Source: Chitinophaga niabensis
GTDB lineage: Bacteria; Bacteroidota; Bacteroidia; Chitinophagales; Chitinophagaceae
DNA: 64,000 nucleotides
Direction of reading: 5' to 3'
Assembly (NCBI RefSeq): GCF_039545795.1
Contig: NZ_CP154260.1
Coordinates: forward strand, 2,547,001 to 2,611,000
Shown piece by piece: positions 1 to 8,630 of this stretch. Numbering within the stretch: the first letter of the stretch is position 1; each line of letters begins with the position of its first letter. The translations under genes were made by a program, and so were the position numbers. The notes under the pieces are model-generated. The model saw nothing but the letters and a program-made list of their open reading frames with translations. It did no database searches and was not told the origin of the DNA.

Positions 1-2425
1 AATACACGTCGTTAGCCACAGTTGGTACGCAGGCACCGCCAGGGCCGCCACTGGTAGTACTCCAGTGTGCGGATTCATTCCAGTCGCCCGAGCCGCCTAC
101 CCAGTAACGAGGTCCGCCGGCAGAAGGATTTATATTGAAACCGGTATTGCCACCGGCATCGGCGCCCGCAATTGAAATAGGCACTCCTTTCCCGGTAGCG
201 GTCATGTTTTCCAGATAAACATTATTGAAATCAAGGCTCGAAGCCGGACCAAAGTTGAGAGTAGCATTGGTGGTGGCGATCCCTCTCAGCTCACCCAGAC
301 CGTCGCATCCGGGGTTGTTATATCGGAAAAGACCATTGATGGTTTGCGTATTGCGGATATAATAGTTGCGGGAAGGGGCCAGCAAAAGGTTATTGATGGT
401 ATTATTGCCGCGAATTTCGGCGGCTCCTTTAAGCTCCAATGTACCAATCGTATTGCCGCCGCCCAGTGCAACATAAGGTGAAACCAGGCTTGTGCTGGTG
501 AACAACAAGTCCCCGATAGTCGTATTCGTGATGTTTATCTCATTCAGGGTTGTATTACATTGGACCTTTGGATAAGTAAGGCCGTTTGTTGTGAAACCCC
601 GGTTCGCTGTAATAAAAGAACCTGCGGCATTGTTTAACCAGTTAACGTTTGTTGCTCCGAGATTCCAGTAGTTTAACGTAATCGTTGAATTACTAATGTC
701 AATAATCCTGCTGTTGCTTGTGGCGGCGCTGTTAAAAAGTTGGATATTCATGGTACGGCCTGCCATATACATATGCCCTTTTGAAAGGATCACGTCAAGT
801 CCCGGGAAATTTACGTTATCCATAAAGGTTACCCCGCCGGCTGTACTTTCCTTGGCGATTGTGATACTCAGGGTGCCGGTGCCGCATCCGTTCGTGGTGA
901 TAGTGGATGCTTCCGTTCCTCTCAATACCAGGTTGCCGTTCGTAAATGCCAGCGTTGGATGGAGGACAATGGAGCCCCAAACATCTATGGTACTACCCGG
1001 GGTTTGGTTCAGTACCGGCGCTGCTGCAACATTCGTCCAGGTCATGTTATGGCACCAGGCAAGATTACTGACGGATACGGCATTATTACCCCCTGCAAAT
1101 CCGCTATTCGCATCAAACACCACGTCATCTCCCGTAAACGGTACACATGCGCCGCCAATGCCGCCGCTGGAAGCAGCCCAATGCGCCTTGTCGTTCCAGT
1201 CCCCTGCGCCACCTACCCAATACAGTGTAGTGCCCGTTGCGCGAGGTTGAAAATCCCATCCGGTATTTCCGCCGCCGTCCGCTCCTGTTACTGGAATTGG
1301 CAGCGTAACACTTCCGGCTGCGGCCAGGTTGGTCATTAACACATTTCGTATGTCCACTACCGCACCGGGCCCGAAAGTAACGGTAGCGCCGGCACCATAG
1401 CCAAGTATCTGCGATAGGGCATTACAATCCGGAGTATTGGCATGCAGGGCTCCTGTGATTGAGTTATTGCCAACAAATGAAAATCCGGGATTACTGGCCG
1501 CGATATAAAGGTCTTTGATCACGTTTCCGCCAGCGGCAATTGCACCACCGCCTTTGTATTCGAGCCGGTCAACCGTATTGCCGCCGCCAATGCGTACGGT
1601 CTGAGAGGCTGATGCCGGGTTGGTGAACGTAAGCTCGCCAAAAGTGGTATTATTAATTCCCATATTAGGATTACTCGCCACGGTAATATCCACTTTTGGA
1701 AAGCTAAAGCGGTCCGAATGGAAGATTGACGCAGTGATATAGGAATTCGTGGTATTAATGGTATTGTTGGTGCCCCGGTAATCCCATATACCGGTAAGCG
1801 TTAACGTAGCGTTGCTGATATCCAGGCTCCGGGTATTACTACCGCCACCGCTGAAATTTCCAAAACTGTGCGTTAAATCCGACATATCCAGGGTACCAGC
1901 GGTGAGGGCGAGCGTGGTTACACCCAATACTGCGGGAATACCATCCAGCAAAGTAAGCGAACCACCCGGCTTATTGACCGCAATGGGATTGAACCAACTC
2001 GCAGATGGGAACCTGCTGGCACCGTTCATTTTCAAAGTTGCAGCGCCACTCCCGACAAAGTTGATGCCCTGGGTGGCATAGCGTACTGAAGCCGCCATCT
2101 CAAGGCTGCCATAAATTATCAGCGGCTGGCCACTGTAAAAGAAATTTGCCACAGCCGTCACCCCGGTCCATGTCATATTGCGGCAATAGGCAGGACTTGT
2201 AGTAGGCAGATTCACATTGGATCCATTCACCAATCCGCTGTTGGCGTCAAAATGCACGTCATCATTAAGATTGGGGATGATCGAATGATCAGGAGCACCG
2301 CCAGAAGTTTTAGACCAGTGGTTCAGTTCACTCCACGAGCCCGCGCCGCCCACCCAGTAATAATCAGCTGCATACAAACGGGATACAAATAACAGAAGAA
2401 CGCTAAGCAGGATTAGTTTTTTCAT
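1..2425 (-). CDS. Modular secreted adhesin-like protein, N-terminal part (runs off left edge)
   Basis: An open frame on the minus strand runs from an ATG at 2425 to the window edge, giving about 808 residues without a stop. It begins with a signal peptide (MKKLILLSVLLLFVSRLYA) and then repeats a module of about 375 residues. Each module opens with YWVGG(A/S)G(S/D)W, soon followed by DDV.FDANSG. Module starts lie near 2360, 1222 and 106, so the period is about 1.12-1.14 kb. The modules are rich in Asn, Thr, Gly and short beta-strand patterns, and each ends with a GADGGGNTG-like stretch. Such repeats are known from very large surface proteins of gliding Bacteroidota, which usually end in a type IX secretion signal; that end is outside the window. 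Adhesion is inferred, not shown. Confidence 0.8.
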   Translation of the reverse strand, partial: MKKLILLSVLLLFVSRLYAADYYWVGGAGSWSELNHWSKTSGGAPDHSIIPNLNDDVHFDANSGLVNGSNVNLPTTSPAYCRNMTWTGVTAVANFFYSGQPLIIYGSLEMAASVRYATQGINFVGSGAATLKMNGASRFPSASWFNPIAVNKPGGSLTLLDGIPAVLGVTTLALTAGTLDMSDLTHSFGNFSGGGSNTRSLDISNATLTLTGIWDYRGTNNTINTTNSYITASIFHSDRFSFPKVDITVASNPNMGINNTTFGELTFTNPASASQTVRIGGGNTVDRLEYKGGGAIAAGGNVIKDLYIAASNPGFSFVGNNSITGALHANTPDCNALSQILGYGAGATVTFGPGAVVDIRNVLMTNLAAAGSVTLPIPVTGADGGGNTGWDFQPRATGTTLYWVGGAGDWNDKAHWAASSGGIGGACVPFTGDDVVFDANSGFAGGNNAVSVSNLAWCHNMTWTNVAAAPVLNQTPGSTIDVWGSIVLHPTLAFTNGNLVLRGTEASTITTNGCGTGTLSITIAKESTAGGVTFMDNVNFPGLDVILSKGHMYMAGRTMNIQLFNSAATSNSRIIDISNSTITLNYWNLGATNVNWLNNAAGSFITANRGFTTNGLTYPKVQCNTTLNEINITNTTIGDLLFTSTSLVSPYVALGGGNTIGTLELKGAAEIRGNNTINNLLLAPSRNYYIRNTQTINGLFRYNNPGCDGLGELRGIATTNATLNFGPASSLDFNNVYLENMTATGKGVPISIAGADAGGNTGFNINPSAGGPRYWVGGSGDWNESAHWSTTSGGPGGACVPTVANDVY

Positions 2426-2687
2426 CTATTCTCGGATATAAAGGATAAAAAAAGTACTCACCACCTTCAGAGAAGAGTGGTAAATGGATACTGTCAATAT
2501 GGTTGAGGGAATGTATTAATTCTCTACATAGGACTGGTATTGGTTATTCGGTTATGGATTTGTTCAAAAATGCGTTTGGGAGAGCCAAAAATAAATGATG
2601 TTGTTGTTTATCCTTGTAGTAAAAGTTCTATAAATTAAAAAAAAATGGCCAAAAGGGGAGGTTAGGATTACATATTATTATCAGCAT

Positions 2688-2724
2688 AAAAAAGTCTCCA
2701 GGTTTTACGACCTGGAGACTTTTT
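2688..2724. terminator. Strong bidirectional hairpin terminator
   Basis: A 15-bp perfect stem (AAAAAGTCTCCAGGT and its complement) with a 6-base loop has T-runs on both strands. It sits between two genes that diverge from each other, the adhesin and the TetR regulator, so neither needs it. It may be left over from a gene lost from this roughly 440-bp gap, in which I see no other feature. Confidence 0.75.
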
Positions 2725-2807
2725 GCTTCTTACTATGAAATTACCGGGGGTATTATATATTTCCAGATCCCCCCACCGCCAACACAATACCCAACCCATT
2801 CTTAATA

Positions 2808-2843
2808 TTGGTGTGCACCAAATATACTTTTTGGTATATTTGG
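2808..2843 (+). promoter_or_regulatory. tetR promoter with overlapping 10-bp inverted-repeat operator
   Basis: The -7 element TATATTTG (2835-2842) lies 21 bases before the tetR ATG, with a possible -33 TTG at 2808. It is overlapped by a perfect inverted repeat, CCAAATATAC (2818-2827) and GTATATTTGG (2834-2843). The inside contains ACTTTTTGGT (2826-2835), the reverse complement of the ACCAAAAAGT boxes found upstream of the neighbouring oxidoreductase. This is what an autoregulatory TetR operator would look like. Confidence 0.55.
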
Positions 2844-2863
2844 CAAATAATCAGTAAAAGATC

Positions 2864-3454
2864 ATGTTGACGAAGGCAGAGAAGACAAAGCAATTTATAT
2901 TAGAAACAGCAGCGCCCCTTTACAACCTAAAAGGCATATCCGGTGTAAACATAGATGATGTGCTGGCTGCAACGAAACTCACCAAGGGATGTCTTTACGG
3001 ACACTTTGAAAACAAAGAGGATCTTTCAGAGCAGGTCATTGATCTGCTCTTGAAGAAAATTACGGATAAAATGTATCAGGCCGTAGCTGGTAAAAAAACA
3101 GCCAAGGCGAAGGTTTTCGCGTATATGGATATGCATAAAGATCCAATAGATACTTTTATTTCAGGAGGTTGCCCGATTTTTAATGCCGCGGTTGATGCTG
3201 ACGATAATTTCCCGGTTATCAAACAGAAGGTGGCCGCCATTTTCAGAGCAGGGCAGGAAAGCCTTACTAATATACTTAAAGAAGGTATAAATAACGGGGA
3301 GTTTTCACCCAGCCTTGATGCGGCCACATTTTCCTTCAAGCTGGTAGCTGCCATAGAAGGCGGTATTGTTATTTGCAGAACACTTGACACTACGAAGCCA
3401 ATGCTTTCCCTGATCAAAAGCCTGAAGGCAGAACTGGAACAGTATTCTGTTTAA
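2864..3454 (+). CDS. TetR/AcrR-family transcriptional repressor
   Basis: This 196-residue protein has the usual TetR length. The N-terminal helix-turn-helix covers about residues 28-50, with the family pattern IDDVLAATKLTKGCLYGHFENKEDL split across helices 2-4. The ligand-binding half carries SGGCPIFNAAVDADD around Cys103, close in position and setting to the sensing cysteine of NemR-type regulators. Electrophile or redox sensing is therefore possible but only inferred. An ATG 16 bases after the expected transcription start suits this start. The next gene on the same strand is a zinc-less oxidoreductase, and matching boxes in front of both genes suggest the two form a small autoregulated detoxification unit. 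Confidence 0.88.
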   Translation: MLTKAEKTKQFILETAAPLYNLKGISGVNIDDVLAATKLTKGCLYGHFENKEDLSEQVIDLLLKKITDKMYQAVAGKKTAKAKVFAYMDMHKDPIDTFISGGCPIFNAAVDADDNFPVIKQKVAAIFRAGQESLTNILKEGINNGEFSPSLDAATFSFKLVAAIEGGIVICRTLDTTKPMLSLIKSLKAELEQYSV

Positions 3455-3470
3455 TTTTTTTTATTATAAA

Positions 3471-3505
3471 ATAGACCAAAAAGTATATTATACCAAAAAG
3501 TCTAT
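3471..3505 (+). promoter_or_regulatory. Twin ACCAAAAAGT operator boxes upstream of the oxidoreductase
   Basis: Two identical ACCAAAAAGT boxes (3475-3484 and 3492-3501) lie 17 bp apart. They are framed by ATAGAC on the left and GTCTAT on the right, so the whole 35-bp element is flanked by an inverted repeat. The same box appears in reverse over the tetR promoter. The element begins 17 bp after the tetR stop codon and lies about 210 bp before the oxidoreductase ATG. Confidence 0.5.
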
Positions 3506-3714
3506 TGATTTTATCTGACAATAAAATATACATAAAATGAGTGCAAATAAAATTTTCGGCTCCTGCGATTAGTAGTAATACTAAAAGAATGGCAACACAA
3601 AAATATAGCTATAAAACGGACCCCAGCATCATGGATGCATTGGCTGCCGTATAGAAAAAATCATACGTTAGTGGCGGCAAAGAACTTTCACATTATCAAC
3701 AATAATCCAAAAAC

Positions 3715-4716
3715 ATGAAAGCGTTTCTAATCAGGAAATACGATAAAAAAGGGAAGCTTCTGCTAACAGAGGTTGCTACTCCAGAAGTAAAAGACAATGA
3801 AGTTCTGGTAGAGGTGCACGCCAGCGGTGTGAACCTTCTGGACTCCAAGATCAAATCCGGCGAATTCAAATCGATCTTGCCCTACAAGTTTCCATTGATC
3901 CTGGGGCATGATGCCGCAGGCATAATCACCCAGGTTGGAAAACATGTGAAGCAATTCAAAGTGGGAGACCAGGTTTATGCACGTCCTGCTGATTTTCACA
4001 TCGGGACATTTGCCGAATACATTGCTATCAATGAAAATGATGTTGCATTAAAACCAAAGAACATTTCGATGGAAGAAGCGGCCTCTGTTCCGCTGGTAGC
4101 GTTGACGGCCTGGCAGGCTTTGGTTGAACTGGGGAACCTGAAAAAAGGCCAGAAAGTTTTTATCCAGGCAGGATCCGGCGGTGTGGGTACCATTGCAATT
4201 CAGCTTGCAAAACATCTGGGCGCAACGGTTGCGACCACGGCCAGCGAAAAAAGTTTTGATATGCTGAGGGATCTTGGCGCAGATGTTCTGATCGACTATA
4301 AAAAACAAGATTTTGAAAATGTGTTGAAAGACTATGACCTGGTGCTGAACAGCCAGGATACAGGCACGCTAAGAAAATCGCTGAATGTACTCAAACCGGG
4401 AGGTAAACTCATTTCAATTTCGGGTCCGCCGACAGCTGATTTTGCCAAATCAATTGGTGCCCCCTGGTATGTTAAAATGATCGTGTCACTGATCAGTTCA
4501 GGTGTCCGAAGAAAAGCAGAGAAACTTGGCGTGCAGTATTCCTTTCTGTTTATGAAAGCAGATGGCAAACAACTGCACGAGATCACAAAACTGATCGAAT
4601 CCGGCGCTATTAAACCTGTTGTGGATAAGGGGTTCGGGTTCGAAAAAGCCAATGATGCGTTGGAATATGTAGAAAGTGGCCGTGCAAAGGGAAAAGTTGT
4701 GGTCAATATTAAATAG
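3715..4716 (+). CDS. Zinc-independent MDR oxidoreductase (NAD(P)H:quinone reductase-like)
   Basis: This 333-residue medium-chain dehydrogenase has an N-terminal GroES-like domain (about residues 1-125, with the GHDAAG motif at 64-69). A Rossmann domain follows, with the AGSGGVG nucleotide loop at 152-158. The cysteines that bind catalytic and structural zinc in alcohol dehydrogenases are absent, which fits the quinone reductase / enoyl reductase branch that reduces quinones or unsaturated carbonyls with NAD(P)H. It is probably cytoplasmic. It follows tetR, separated by 260 bp that hold the twin operator boxes. Two tiny frames in that gap (3537-3572 and 3589-3654) may be fragments of a lost gene. 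The exact substrate cannot be read from the sequence. Confidence 0.85.
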   Translation: MKAFLIRKYDKKGKLLLTEVATPEVKDNEVLVEVHASGVNLLDSKIKSGEFKSILPYKFPLILGHDAAGIITQVGKHVKQFKVGDQVYARPADFHIGTFAEYIAINENDVALKPKNISMEEAASVPLVALTAWQALVELGNLKKGQKVFIQAGSGGVGTIAIQLAKHLGATVATTASEKSFDMLRDLGADVLIDYKKQDFENVLKDYDLVLNSQDTGTLRKSLNVLKPGGKLISISGPPTADFAKSIGAPWYVKMIVSLISSGVRRKAEKLGVQYSFLFMKADGKQLHEITKLIESGAIKPVVDKGFGFEKANDALEYVESGRAKGKVVVNIK

Positions 4717-4976
4717 GTTAAGGTTGGAATCGCTTAGGATAGCATAAGCCACGCCGGGGATGCTAATCAGGTTATAGCAAAGAAGATAGAGTTTAATTTC
4801 TTGCGAGAACAAATATATAAAAATCTTCCCCACCTTGGGTTCAGCTTGGGAAGAAAATTCATAGTAAAGGATAAAGTGTGCTTATGTCCAAAACATAAGC
4901 ACTAATATCATCTTCAAGGTCTTGTATGAGTTTCTGACAATATTTATTCACGATAATGGATTAGCAATCTAAAAGA

Positions 4977-4989
4977 AGTCTTTCAGACT
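4977..4989 (-). terminator. Weak hairpin after the ABC pair
   Basis: A 5-bp stem (AGTCT/AGACT) with a 3-base loop is followed on the minus strand by TCTTTT, 16 bases beyond the end of the second ABC gene. It could be a weak terminator. The rest of the gap 4717-5005 shows nothing else. Confidence 0.35.
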
Positions 4990-5005
4990 ACTTTATTTGG
5001 TCATA

Positions 5006-6742
5006 TTAACCATACTTTACAATCTTCCATCCGCTGGTGCGTTGCTGGGTATACCATAAGCGGGCATACAAGCCATTTTGTTGCAGCAATGTTTCGTGTG
5101 TACCTTGTTCCCTGATACTCCCGTCATCCAGCACAATAATTTGCTGTGCATGACGGATTGTATTCAGCTTATGGGCAATAACAATGACGGTCTTGTCCTG
5201 CACCAATTCCGCAATAGCTAACTGGATGTATGTCTCATTTTCTGGGTCAAGGCTTGCAGTGGCTTCATCCAGCAACACAATCGGTGCATTTTTCAGCAAT
5301 GCCCTTGCAATGCTGATACGTTGTTTTTGCCCGCCCGATAACCGTGAACCGCCCTCGCCGACTTTGGTGTGAAGCCCCTCCGGTAATTGCCGTGCAAATT
5401 CAAGCACCTGTGCTTTGGCTGCGGCTACCATAACCTCTGTTTCCGTTGCATCCTGCTTTCCAATGAGGATATTGTTATAGATACTGTCATCGAACAGGTA
5501 AACTTCCTGAAATACTTCGCTGATTTGGTTGTACCATGTTTCCTGCGGGATTTTCCGGATATCGGTATTTCCGATGCGAATCGTTCCGCTATTTACATCC
5601 CAGAACCTTGCAATCAGGTTGGTAATAGTGGTCTTGCCCGAACCGGACGGGCCAACCAATGCCGTCATCGCCTTTTCAGGAAAACGGCAGGTGATGTCCT
5701 GCAAAACCGGAGTTTCATTGTAGGAAAAGCGGACGTCCTCAAAGCTGATATCAAACCTTTCGGGTGTCTTGTTGCCGGTTTCCACAATGGTCGGTGTTTC
5801 CATTAGTTCGGTCACACGTTTGATGCTCAATCCCATCATTTCCAGTAAAGGGAACTGCATCAGCACTATCTTAATGGGCTCATACAGGCGGTATCCGATG
5901 ATAAGGAATGCCGTCACGGTCTGTACGGTGATGGAACCACCCAACAGGTAATAAGCGCCCAGCCAGGCCATACCCATAAAGCCCAATTCGAGTATCACAC
6001 CCCCGGCAAGCATCAGCGGACTGAATAGCGACACGCTTTTGATGCTTTCATCCCGCAGGTCGAGCAACGCCTTGTCCAGCGTGACAAATTTTTCGCCGGT
6101 CATACGGAAAGACTTGATGTGCCGGATGCCGTACAGGTATTCAAGGAAACGGTTGCCCACATCGTTGCGGATGCGTATGTATTTCGCACCCCATATCTTG
6201 CCCAACTTATGCGTAAACGAGAAAAACGGATACAGCAAAGGGATAGCCACCGACAATGCCAAAGCCAAACGCCAGTCCAGTACGAACAGTACCACAACCA
6301 ATATGGAGGTTCCGAAGATCGCATTGGTCAGTTGCCCGATGCTATGCCCGAAAACACCCTCAAACGTCTGCACATCCTGTAGCAGCACGGCTGCAATATC
6401 ACCGGGGTCACGTTTTTTGAAATAGCCCAATGAAATGCGTCTAAGGTGGTTGCCCAACTTCATACGGATGGATGAACCGATGTCGGCGGTCAGGAACAGT
6501 GATGCAATCTGCGATTTAGCCGCCACAAAAAATTGAAAGACGATCAGTCCGCACAACAGGTACACTGTATTCCACAGCTTGCCGGGGTCAGGGTTTGGTT
6601 TAAAAAGTTCCCGCACAATGATGAGCAAAATAACATTCGGTGCGGCAATGAACAGGGCGTGAAGATATTCCCACATAGCGGCAAACAGCAGCTTACGCTT
6701 TTGCCCTTTAAAAATATTCTTGGTGGATGTATTGAAAAGCAT
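5006..6742 (-). CDS. ABC half-transporter (permease + ATPase), YbtQ-like
   Basis: This 578-residue protein fuses an exporter-fold membrane domain of six helices (about residues 1-310) to an ATPase domain. The ATPase has Walker A GPSGSGKTT, signature LSGGQKQR and Walker B IVLLDEATASLDPENE. It starts 5 bp after the end of a second half-transporter of the same type, so the two very likely form a heterodimer. Pairs of this layout beside an AraC regulator and a TonB receptor are known from yersiniabactin (YbtP/YbtQ) and mycobactin (IrtA/IrtB) uptake. There they import metal-siderophore complexes across the inner membrane despite an exporter fold. Import is inferred from that context; export of a small molecule is the alternative. 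Confidence 0.85.
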   Translation of the reverse strand: MLFNTSTKNIFKGQKRKLLFAAMWEYLHALFIAAPNVILLIIVRELFKPNPDPGKLWNTVYLLCGLIVFQFFVAAKSQIASLFLTADIGSSIRMKLGNHLRRISLGYFKKRDPGDIAAVLLQDVQTFEGVFGHSIGQLTNAIFGTSILVVVLFVLDWRLALALSVAIPLLYPFFSFTHKLGKIWGAKYIRIRNDVGNRFLEYLYGIRHIKSFRMTGEKFVTLDKALLDLRDESIKSVSLFSPLMLAGGVILELGFMGMAWLGAYYLLGGSITVQTVTAFLIIGYRLYEPIKIVLMQFPLLEMMGLSIKRVTELMETPTIVETGNKTPERFDISFEDVRFSYNETPVLQDITCRFPEKAMTALVGPSGSGKTTITNLIARFWDVNSGTIRIGNTDIRKIPQETWYNQISEVFQEVYLFDDSIYNNILIGKQDATETEVMVAAAKAQVLEFARQLPEGLHTKVGEGGSRLSGGQKQRISIARALLKNAPIVLLDEATASLDPENETYIQLAIAELVQDKTVIVIAHKLNTIRHAQQIIVLDDGSIREQGTHETLLQQNGLYARLWYTQQRTSGWKIVKYG

Positions 6743-6747
6743 GGCAA

Positions 6748-8514
6748 TTATTCGTTTATCAGTTTAAAATCTTTGGATTGGATATGTGCATCCCACATGC
6801 GCCCGTAGAGTTCGCTATTATCCAATAATTCATGGTGTTTTCCGGAGGCTGCTATCCTGCCCTTGTCAAAAACCAGGATTTGGTCGGCATCCGTAATGGT
6901 GCTCAAACGGTGGGCGATGATGATGACCGTTTTACCCTGTATAAGCTTCCCGATAGCCTGCTGGATTTGGTATTCATTTTCGGGATCTGCAAAAGCGGTG
7001 GCTTCGTCCAGTATCAGGATAGGTGCATCTTTCAGTATGGCACGGGCAATCTGTATGCGTTGCTGTTCGCCACCGCTCAAATGTGTGCCATGTTCGCCCC
7101 AGCGGGTTTGGTAGCCATTGGGCAGCTTCATGATAAAGTCGTGGCAATGGGCAGCCTTTGCGGCTCCAATCACTTCCTGCTCCGTTTTATCCATACCCAT
7201 GCGGATGTTTTCAAAAAGGGTTTCCTGAAACATGAAGCTGTCCTGGAATACGAACGATACGATGCCCATCAGTTCATCCGTAAGTATCCGGCGGCAATCC
7301 ACGCCACCGATATGCACCGAACCGCTGTCCACATCCCAAAAGCGGGCAACCATTTGAGCTGCAGTGCTTTTCCCGGAACCGGACGGGCCGACAAAAGCGG
7401 TAATGCTTGCAGGAGGAATTTCAAAACTTGCTCCATCCAATGCCTTGATGGTCGTTCCGTAGCTAAAGGTGACATCCCGGAACGCCACGGAATAGTCCGC
7501 AGGCCGCAACGCCTTACCCTGTACTTCCTGCTCCCGTGCATTCAGAAAATCGTCCATCTTCTCCACGCCGGTATTGATTTGCATCAGTTCCGTAGTGAGG
7601 TTGGACAACCCGAAAAGCGGTTTGATATAACCGCCCCCAAGAACGAGGAACAGGACGAAAACACTTGCCGAAAGCCCGTGATGCAGGTATAGGTAAATAC
7701 CGAGTACCAGCACAGGCAATACGGCATTAGACAGGAAACTCATGAACACCGCCCAGGTACGCAGGGATTGGTAAGCCCATTTTTTTCCGAAGTCCACCAA
7801 TTCTTCCACCGCTTCACGGTACAACGCAAACTGCTCTGTTCCCTTTCCGAAAATTTTCATCACGGGGATAGCCCGCACATATTCGATGATTACGCTGTTC
7901 ATGCGGGAGCGGGCTTCAAAGTAATAGGCCGTTTTCTCCTTATAGCCCTTGTTGGTATATGCGATGGCCATCCATACGGCCAGTATCAGCAAGGGCAGTA
8001 GGCTGATGAGCGCCAGCCTCCAGTCCTGCCAAAAGAGGTAAGCAAGTGTAACCAACGGTACGCAGAACCCTTTTACGGTGTCTGGCAGCAGGTGGGCGAT
8101 GAACAATTCGATATGCTCGATGTCGTTCACGATGGTTTTTTGCAATGCCCCCGAACTCTTTTTGCCCAGATAACCCAACGGCAGCTTGCCTGCTTTTTGT
8201 GCCATTCTTTTGCGAAGTCCGTACAGAATATGGAATGCGGCACGGTGTGCCAGAATCCCCGACAGGAGGTGGCAGCCATAGCTTACAAGTACGACAATCA
8301 GAACTTTAACAATGGTGCTGACCATCGCATCATAGGAAAACGATTGCCTGAAGAGTTCTTCGAAAAACCGGTATATCAGAATGAACGGTGCAAGCGACAA
8401 TACGCCGTGTATAACCCCGAAAACGACTGCCGATATTAGCTCCGTTTTTCGTTGCCCGCTCAATTCCAGCAACCGGGCAATGCCTTTCTTTTTATTTGTT
8501 GTATTTTTATCCAT
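6748..8514 (-). CDS. ABC half-transporter (permease + ATPase), YbtP-like
   Basis: This 588-residue partner of the preceding half-transporter is the first gene of the two-gene minus-strand operon. It has a membrane domain over about residues 1-310 and an ATPase with Walker A GPSGSGKST and signature LSGGEQQR. Walker B runs ILILDEATAFADPENE; the D-loop FADPE instead of SALD is typical of the YbtP/IrtA branch. It reads away from the AraC gene, and the 116 bp between the two start codons contain a TTAGGT-type palindrome. The likely role is inner-membrane transport of a metallophore, as one half of a heterodimer. Confidence 0.86.
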   Translation of the reverse strand: MDKNTTNKKKGIARLLELSGQRKTELISAVVFGVIHGVLSLAPFILIYRFFEELFRQSFSYDAMVSTIVKVLIVVLVSYGCHLLSGILAHRAAFHILYGLRKRMAQKAGKLPLGYLGKKSSGALQKTIVNDIEHIELFIAHLLPDTVKGFCVPLVTLAYLFWQDWRLALISLLPLLILAVWMAIAYTNKGYKEKTAYYFEARSRMNSVIIEYVRAIPVMKIFGKGTEQFALYREAVEELVDFGKKWAYQSLRTWAVFMSFLSNAVLPVLVLGIYLYLHHGLSASVFVLFLVLGGGYIKPLFGLSNLTTELMQINTGVEKMDDFLNAREQEVQGKALRPADYSVAFRDVTFSYGTTIKALDGASFEIPPASITAFVGPSGSGKSTAAQMVARFWDVDSGSVHIGGVDCRRILTDELMGIVSFVFQDSFMFQETLFENIRMGMDKTEQEVIGAAKAAHCHDFIMKLPNGYQTRWGEHGTHLSGGEQQRIQIARAILKDAPILILDEATAFADPENEYQIQQAIGKLIQGKTVIIIAHRLSTITDADQILVFDKGRIAASGKHHELLDNSELYGRMWDAHIQSKDFKLINE

Positions 8515-8536
8515 GATTTTATAGTTGGCTAAAAAA

Positions 8537-8567
8537 AATGTTAGGTGAACCTAATTTTGTATCTTTG
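8537..8567 (+). promoter_or_regulatory. AraC promoter with TTAGGT/ACCTAA palindrome in the spacer
   Basis: A Bacteroidota -7 element TATCTTTG lies at 8560-8567. The 19 bases before it (8541-8559) begin with the perfect palindrome TTAGGTGAACCTAA (8541-8554), and the -33 position reads aATG. The half-site TTAGGT is that of iron- or manganese-dependent DtxR/IdeR/MntR repressors, so metal-dependent control of the divergent AraC and ABC genes is plausible. No DtxR-family gene is in the window. Confidence 0.55.
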
Positions 8568-8630
8568 TAAGTGCAAAATTCTTTTATTGAGCGTTTTGCT
8601 GTGAACGGAAACAGAACTAAATTCAACGAA

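Noticed and set aside
696..2081. Plus-strand frames inside the adhesin region (696-1250, 959-1339, 1812-2081)
   Set aside because: They lie opposite a minus-strand frame that is open for 808 codons with signal peptide and modules; they are shadows of it.
8571..8630. Longer AraC start at GTG 8571
   Set aside because: It lies 4 bases after the -7 element and before the expected transcription start.
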